DNA of 64,000 nucleotides from UBA940 sp045613745 (GTDB lineage Bacteria > Bacteroidota > Bacteroidia > Bacteroidales > Rikenellaceae). Under the pieces are notes generated by a model. It was not told the DNA's origin. It made no database searches and was given only the letters and a program-made list of their open reading frames with translations. Below are positions 61,235 through 64,000 of this stretch, one piece after another. Positions within the stretch are counted from its first letter, which is position 1. The number at the start of each line of letters is the position of its first letter. Location of the stretch: NCBI GenBank assembly GCA_045613745.1, contig JAZLBP010000010.1, forward strand, positions 62,001 to 126,000, read 5' to 3'. The position numbers and the translations under genes were made by a program.

Positions 61235-62026
61235 ATGAATATCAAGTTCAATAAGTTTCGTTTGAACACCGCAAACATCCGAATCAAAAGTCTGCGCAGC
61301 AAAGTTATGCTGGGCTTCCTCGGATTGGTTGTACTACTGCTCTTTTCGAGCGCCATCTCGCTGTTTGAGTTGCGCCACATCGGCTGGCAAACCCAAACCA
61401 TCCTGGCAGAGAGCAACCGCAATATGACACTGGCGGGCGACCTGCTTGACGCCGTAGAGGAGCAAAACCACGCACTGCAACAGATGTTTCTGCGTGGCGA
61501 TATGACCTACGATACGGTCTATTCCAAACGTCTGTCGGATCTGTCGGCGCGCCTCACTCTGGCTCGCGAGCAACAGACCGCAGGTATCGACTCGGTGGAG
61601 AGCGCTTTTGAGAGCTACACCGAGGTGGCCAAGTTCTATCGCATCCGCAGCGCCATTGGCGACGTGGAGTGGTATTCGACCGACTATGCCGAGGCCTATC
61701 GCAAACTGATTGCTGCCATTCGCGACTATATGGAGTCATCGCAGGTGGCTCTCGGTCCGCAAGCCCTGGCTATTGAGCATAACGCCTATCGCGCCATCAC
61801 CCCGAGTGTGATTACCATTGGTGTGATTCTGATTATTGTACTGATGTTGTGGTACTTCCTTGATATGTACGGCGTGCAGACCGTAACCAAGGTAAACCGC
61901 GCTTTGGGCGAATACCTCAAATACGGCATACCCTACAACGCCAAAGTCAAAGGCAACGACGACATCGAAGAGCTCAGTGCCCGCATCGAGGAGTTGATTG
62001 CACGAACCGAAAAGAAAAACCGATAA
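61235..62026 (+). CDS. Two-helix sensor-like membrane protein ending in a HAMP-like segment
   Basis: 263 residues. Helices at ~25-45 and ~188-208 flank a ~140-residue, helix-rich periplasmic domain of the four-helix-bundle type. The cytoplasmic end, GNDDIEELSARIEELIAR, resembles a HAMP linker, but no kinase, cyclase or chemotaxis output domain follows. It lies 24 bp after fmt and 21 bp before trkH. A role in regulating TrkH is possible but not shown. Confidence 0.7.
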   Translation: MNIKFNKFRLNTANIRIKSLRSKVMLGFLGLVVLLLFSSAISLFELRHIGWQTQTILAESNRNMTLAGDLLDAVEEQNHALQQMFLRGDMTYDTVYSKRLSDLSARLTLAREQQTAGIDSVESAFESYTEVAKFYRIRSAIGDVEWYSTDYAEAYRKLIAAIRDYMESSQVALGPQALAIEHNAYRAITPSVITIGVILIIVLMLWYFLDMYGVQTVTKVNRALGEYLKYGIPYNAKVKGNDDIEELSARIEELIARTEKKNR

Positions 62027-62047
62027 AGACCAAACACTCATCCCACT

Positions 62048-63481
62048 ATGAGAGCCAATATAGTAATGCGATATATGGGTTATGTGATGTTGCTCAACGC
62101 AGCCTTTATGCTGTTGTCGGCAGCCACAAGCCACTACTTCGGCGACACGGCACTCTATCCGCTGTTGCTGTCGGGCGTACTGACGGCAGCCGTCGGAGCC
62201 ATACCCATTATGTTCGTTCCGGGTGGCGAGAAAATCAGCAACAAGGAGGGCTACTGCATTGTCGTTGGCTCGTGGATGATGTCGTGTCTGGTGGGTATGA
62301 TGCCCTATCTGCTGTGGGGCGGAGAGTTCACGTTGGTCAACGCGTGGTTTGAGAGTGTGTCGGGCTACACCACAACGGGAGCCTCGATTCTCAAAAACAT
62401 CGAAGCCGTACCCAAAGGACTGCTCTTCTGGCGCTCGGCGACCCACTGGATGGGAGGTATCGGCGTAGTTATGTTCGCGCTGGTGATTCTGCCCTCCATC
62501 GGCAAAACCAAGATGACAATTTCGAGTGTGGAGATTTCTAACCTCGCCAAAGACAATTATCAGTACCGCAGCAACGTTATTATGCATATCCTGCTGTGGT
62601 GCTATGTGACTATGACGCTGGTCTGCACCGTGCTGTTGAAGATTTGCGGTATGAACTGGTTTGACGCAGTGAATCACGCATTCTCGGCAGTGGCTACGGG
62701 TGGTTTCAGCACCAAAAACCTGAGCGTCGGTGCATTCCACAATGGCTGGGCAGAGTTGGTTTTGGCCTTCTTTATGTTGCTGTCGTCGATTCACTACGGA
62801 GTAATCTTCGCAACCATTACGGGCAAACACAACAACCTGTTCCGCTCGGAGGTGGTGCGCTACTTCTTGGGATCGGTGGTCGTGTGTGGAGTTATCTGCG
62901 CCGTCAGCACCCGTTTGGGCGGATTGTACGACTCGTTTGGTCAGGCTCTGCGTGCGGGACTTTTCCAATGCGCATCGCTTGTGACCACAACGGGATTCGC
63001 CACCACAAATGTCTTTGCGTGGGGCTCCATTGCAATGATGGCACTGCTGTTTATGTCGATTCAGTGCGGTTGCGCGGGCTCGACAAGTGGAGGACTCAAA
63101 GCCGACCGCGTGGTGCTGGCCTTCAAGGTGTTCAAGATGCGTATCAAACAACAGCAACACCCCAACGCTGTGATTCGTATCAAACTCAACGGACAGATTC
63201 AGGAGTCGGGCGTGGTGGACTACGCAATGCAGTTTGTTGTGGCATACGCATTGATGATTGCCGTAGGCGCTGTGGTATTTGCTATGTGCGGCTTCTCGTT
63301 CGACGGAGCAGTGTCGGCGTCGGTGGCAAGTATCGGCAATGTGGGTATGGAGGTGTGCGACTTCGGTGGCTTCCCCAATGCGCCCTCGTTTGTTAGATTC
63401 TTCTCGCCCGTACTGATGTTGTTCGGTCGTTTGGAGATTTTCGGATTCATTCAGTTGTTCTTGTTAAGTACTTGGAAATAA
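62048..63481 (+). CDS. trkH: TrkH-family potassium uptake protein
   Basis: K+ channel-like transporter subunit. 477 residues. Four pore loops of the KtrB/TrkH type are readable: GYTTTGAS, ATGGFST, VTTTGFATTN and GNVGMEVCDFGG, with single selectivity Gly residues. No trkA gene is in the window. The dacA cyclase at 2 kb makes c-di-AMP, which controls such transporters elsewhere, but the genes are 60 kb apart. Confidence 0.93.
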   Translation: MRANIVMRYMGYVMLLNAAFMLLSAATSHYFGDTALYPLLLSGVLTAAVGAIPIMFVPGGEKISNKEGYCIVVGSWMMSCLVGMMPYLLWGGEFTLVNAWFESVSGYTTTGASILKNIEAVPKGLLFWRSATHWMGGIGVVMFALVILPSIGKTKMTISSVEISNLAKDNYQYRSNVIMHILLWCYVTMTLVCTVLLKICGMNWFDAVNHAFSAVATGGFSTKNLSVGAFHNGWAELVLAFFMLLSSIHYGVIFATITGKHNNLFRSEVVRYFLGSVVVCGVICAVSTRLGGLYDSFGQALRAGLFQCASLVTTTGFATTNVFAWGSIAMMALLFMSIQCGCAGSTSGGLKADRVVLAFKVFKMRIKQQQHPNAVIRIKLNGQIQESGVVDYAMQFVVAYALMIAVGAVVFAMCGFSFDGAVSASVASIGNVGMEVCDFGGFPNAPSFVRFFSPVLMLFGRLEIFGFIQLFLLSTWK

Positions 63482-63491
63482 TTTTAGAGAG

Positions 63492-64000
63492 ATGTTACGC
63501 AAGTTTACCATACTGACCCTGCTGGTCGTGGCTACACTCGGGCTTTTGGCACAAAACCCCGAGGTGAAGGCACGTGTCAAAGGGTTGGAAAACAATAAAG
63601 AGTATATGGAGTTGTTGCACCAAGAGAAAAACTTGGAGAGGCAGAGCGACTCCATTCAACAACAGGTTGCCGTGTTCCGTCAGGAGTATCGCACCGATAC
63701 CCTCAATCGTGCCGCGCGCGCTGTGCAAATCCTCGAAATTGAGGAGGTGCTGTTTGACTTGCGCGACCGTCTGGGCGAGTTGAGCAACCGCATCAACATC
63801 ATCGAGCAGGATTGGATTCTGCAACACCTCAACGACAATGTGGCCGAAGCACCCGCCGACACCACCGAGGCCGACGCGGCCGATGTAGTAGCTTCGCCCG
63901 ACTCGCTGATTGCCGAGGTCAAGGACACCACAAGCCGCAACCTGCTCTACAACGAGCGTCTTGCAGCCGAGCTTGACGCCGAAGATATTGCCGCCATCCG
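63492..64000 (+). CDS. Exported coiled-coil protein, 3' end outside window
   Basis: Starts at the ATG 11 bp after trkH and stays open to the window end (about 169 residues seen). A signal peptide, MLRKFTILTLLVVATLGLLAQ, is followed by a helical, Glu/Gln-rich region (LHQEKNLERQSDSIQQQVAV) with coiled-coil heptads, then an Ala/Asp/Thr-rich stretch. Not recognised. It lies in the trkH operon. Confidence 0.7.
   Translation, partial: MLRKFTILTLLVVATLGLLAQNPEVKARVKGLENNKEYMELLHQEKNLERQSDSIQQQVAVFRQEYRTDTLNRAARAVQILEIEEVLFDLRDRLGELSNRINIIEQDWILQHLNDNVAEAPADTTEADAADVVASPDSLIAEVKDTTSRNLLYNERLAAELDAEDIAAI

Overview
The window looks like a stretch of a Bacteroidales chromosome, probably Rikenellaceae (Alistipes-like). 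The reasons are a fused SecD-SecF, BACON-domain lipoproteins, a DUF4271-hemD-rnpA-yidD block, an FtsB/DivIC-like protein next to queE, and Bacteroidetes promoters (TTTG, 19-20 bp, TAnnTTTG) in front of many transcription units. No phage, insertion sequence, integron or CRISPR array was seen. The family-level placement is inference.

Layout. 1-9 kb: the 3' part of secDF, the diadenylate cyclase dacA, the complete proline pathway proC-proB-proA (minus strand), and miaB-ychF. 9-18.5 kb: a YitT-type membrane protein, prfA-pyrF, xseA-xseB with a zinc-ribbon methyltransferase, and gcvP-slyD. 18.5-29.7 kb: a large BACON lipoprotein, the RNase P RNA, a purine permease with an unusual leader, a glucosaminidase-LysM protein, rnhA, a sugar MFS transporter with a secreted C1 peptidase, and a Sel1-YgjP metallopeptidase. 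29.9-33.5 kb: a four-gene unit with a steroid 5-alpha-reductase homologue, an Old Yellow Enzyme family reductase, a short-chain dehydrogenase and a HAD phosphatase. This is most simply read as a sterol, bile-acid or steroid-hormone reduction operon. 33.6-41 kb: tRNA-Pro, a lipoprotein coupled to a radical SAM/SPASM enzyme, ppa, zupT, purE, hpt-queE-divIC, tRNA-Leu, and a second lipoprotein related to the first. 41-48 kb: ubiA, lepA, rlmH with a degenerate glycoside hydrolase family 2-like protein, and asnS. 48-55 kb: a run from rpoN to yidD. 55.3-64 kb: mtaB, then a run of a metal ABC permease, lptF/G-like gene, ribBA, fmt, a HAMP-ended sensor, trkH and a coiled-coil exported protein cut by the window end.

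The most unusual signal is non-coding. Five unrelated genes (ychF, slyD, rnhA, zupT, rlmH) end in a ~125-nt imperfect palindrome. It has a conserved core hairpin, paired bases that covary between copies, and outer arms that differ at each locus. In four of the five the stop codon lies inside the outer arm; in the fifth the arm begins one base after it. A second family of post-stop hairpins follows dacA, ubiA, yidD and lepA, and a duplicated terminator cassette lies between two convergent gene pairs. These look like transcribed 3'-end repeats, possibly mobile, that gene calling alone would miss.
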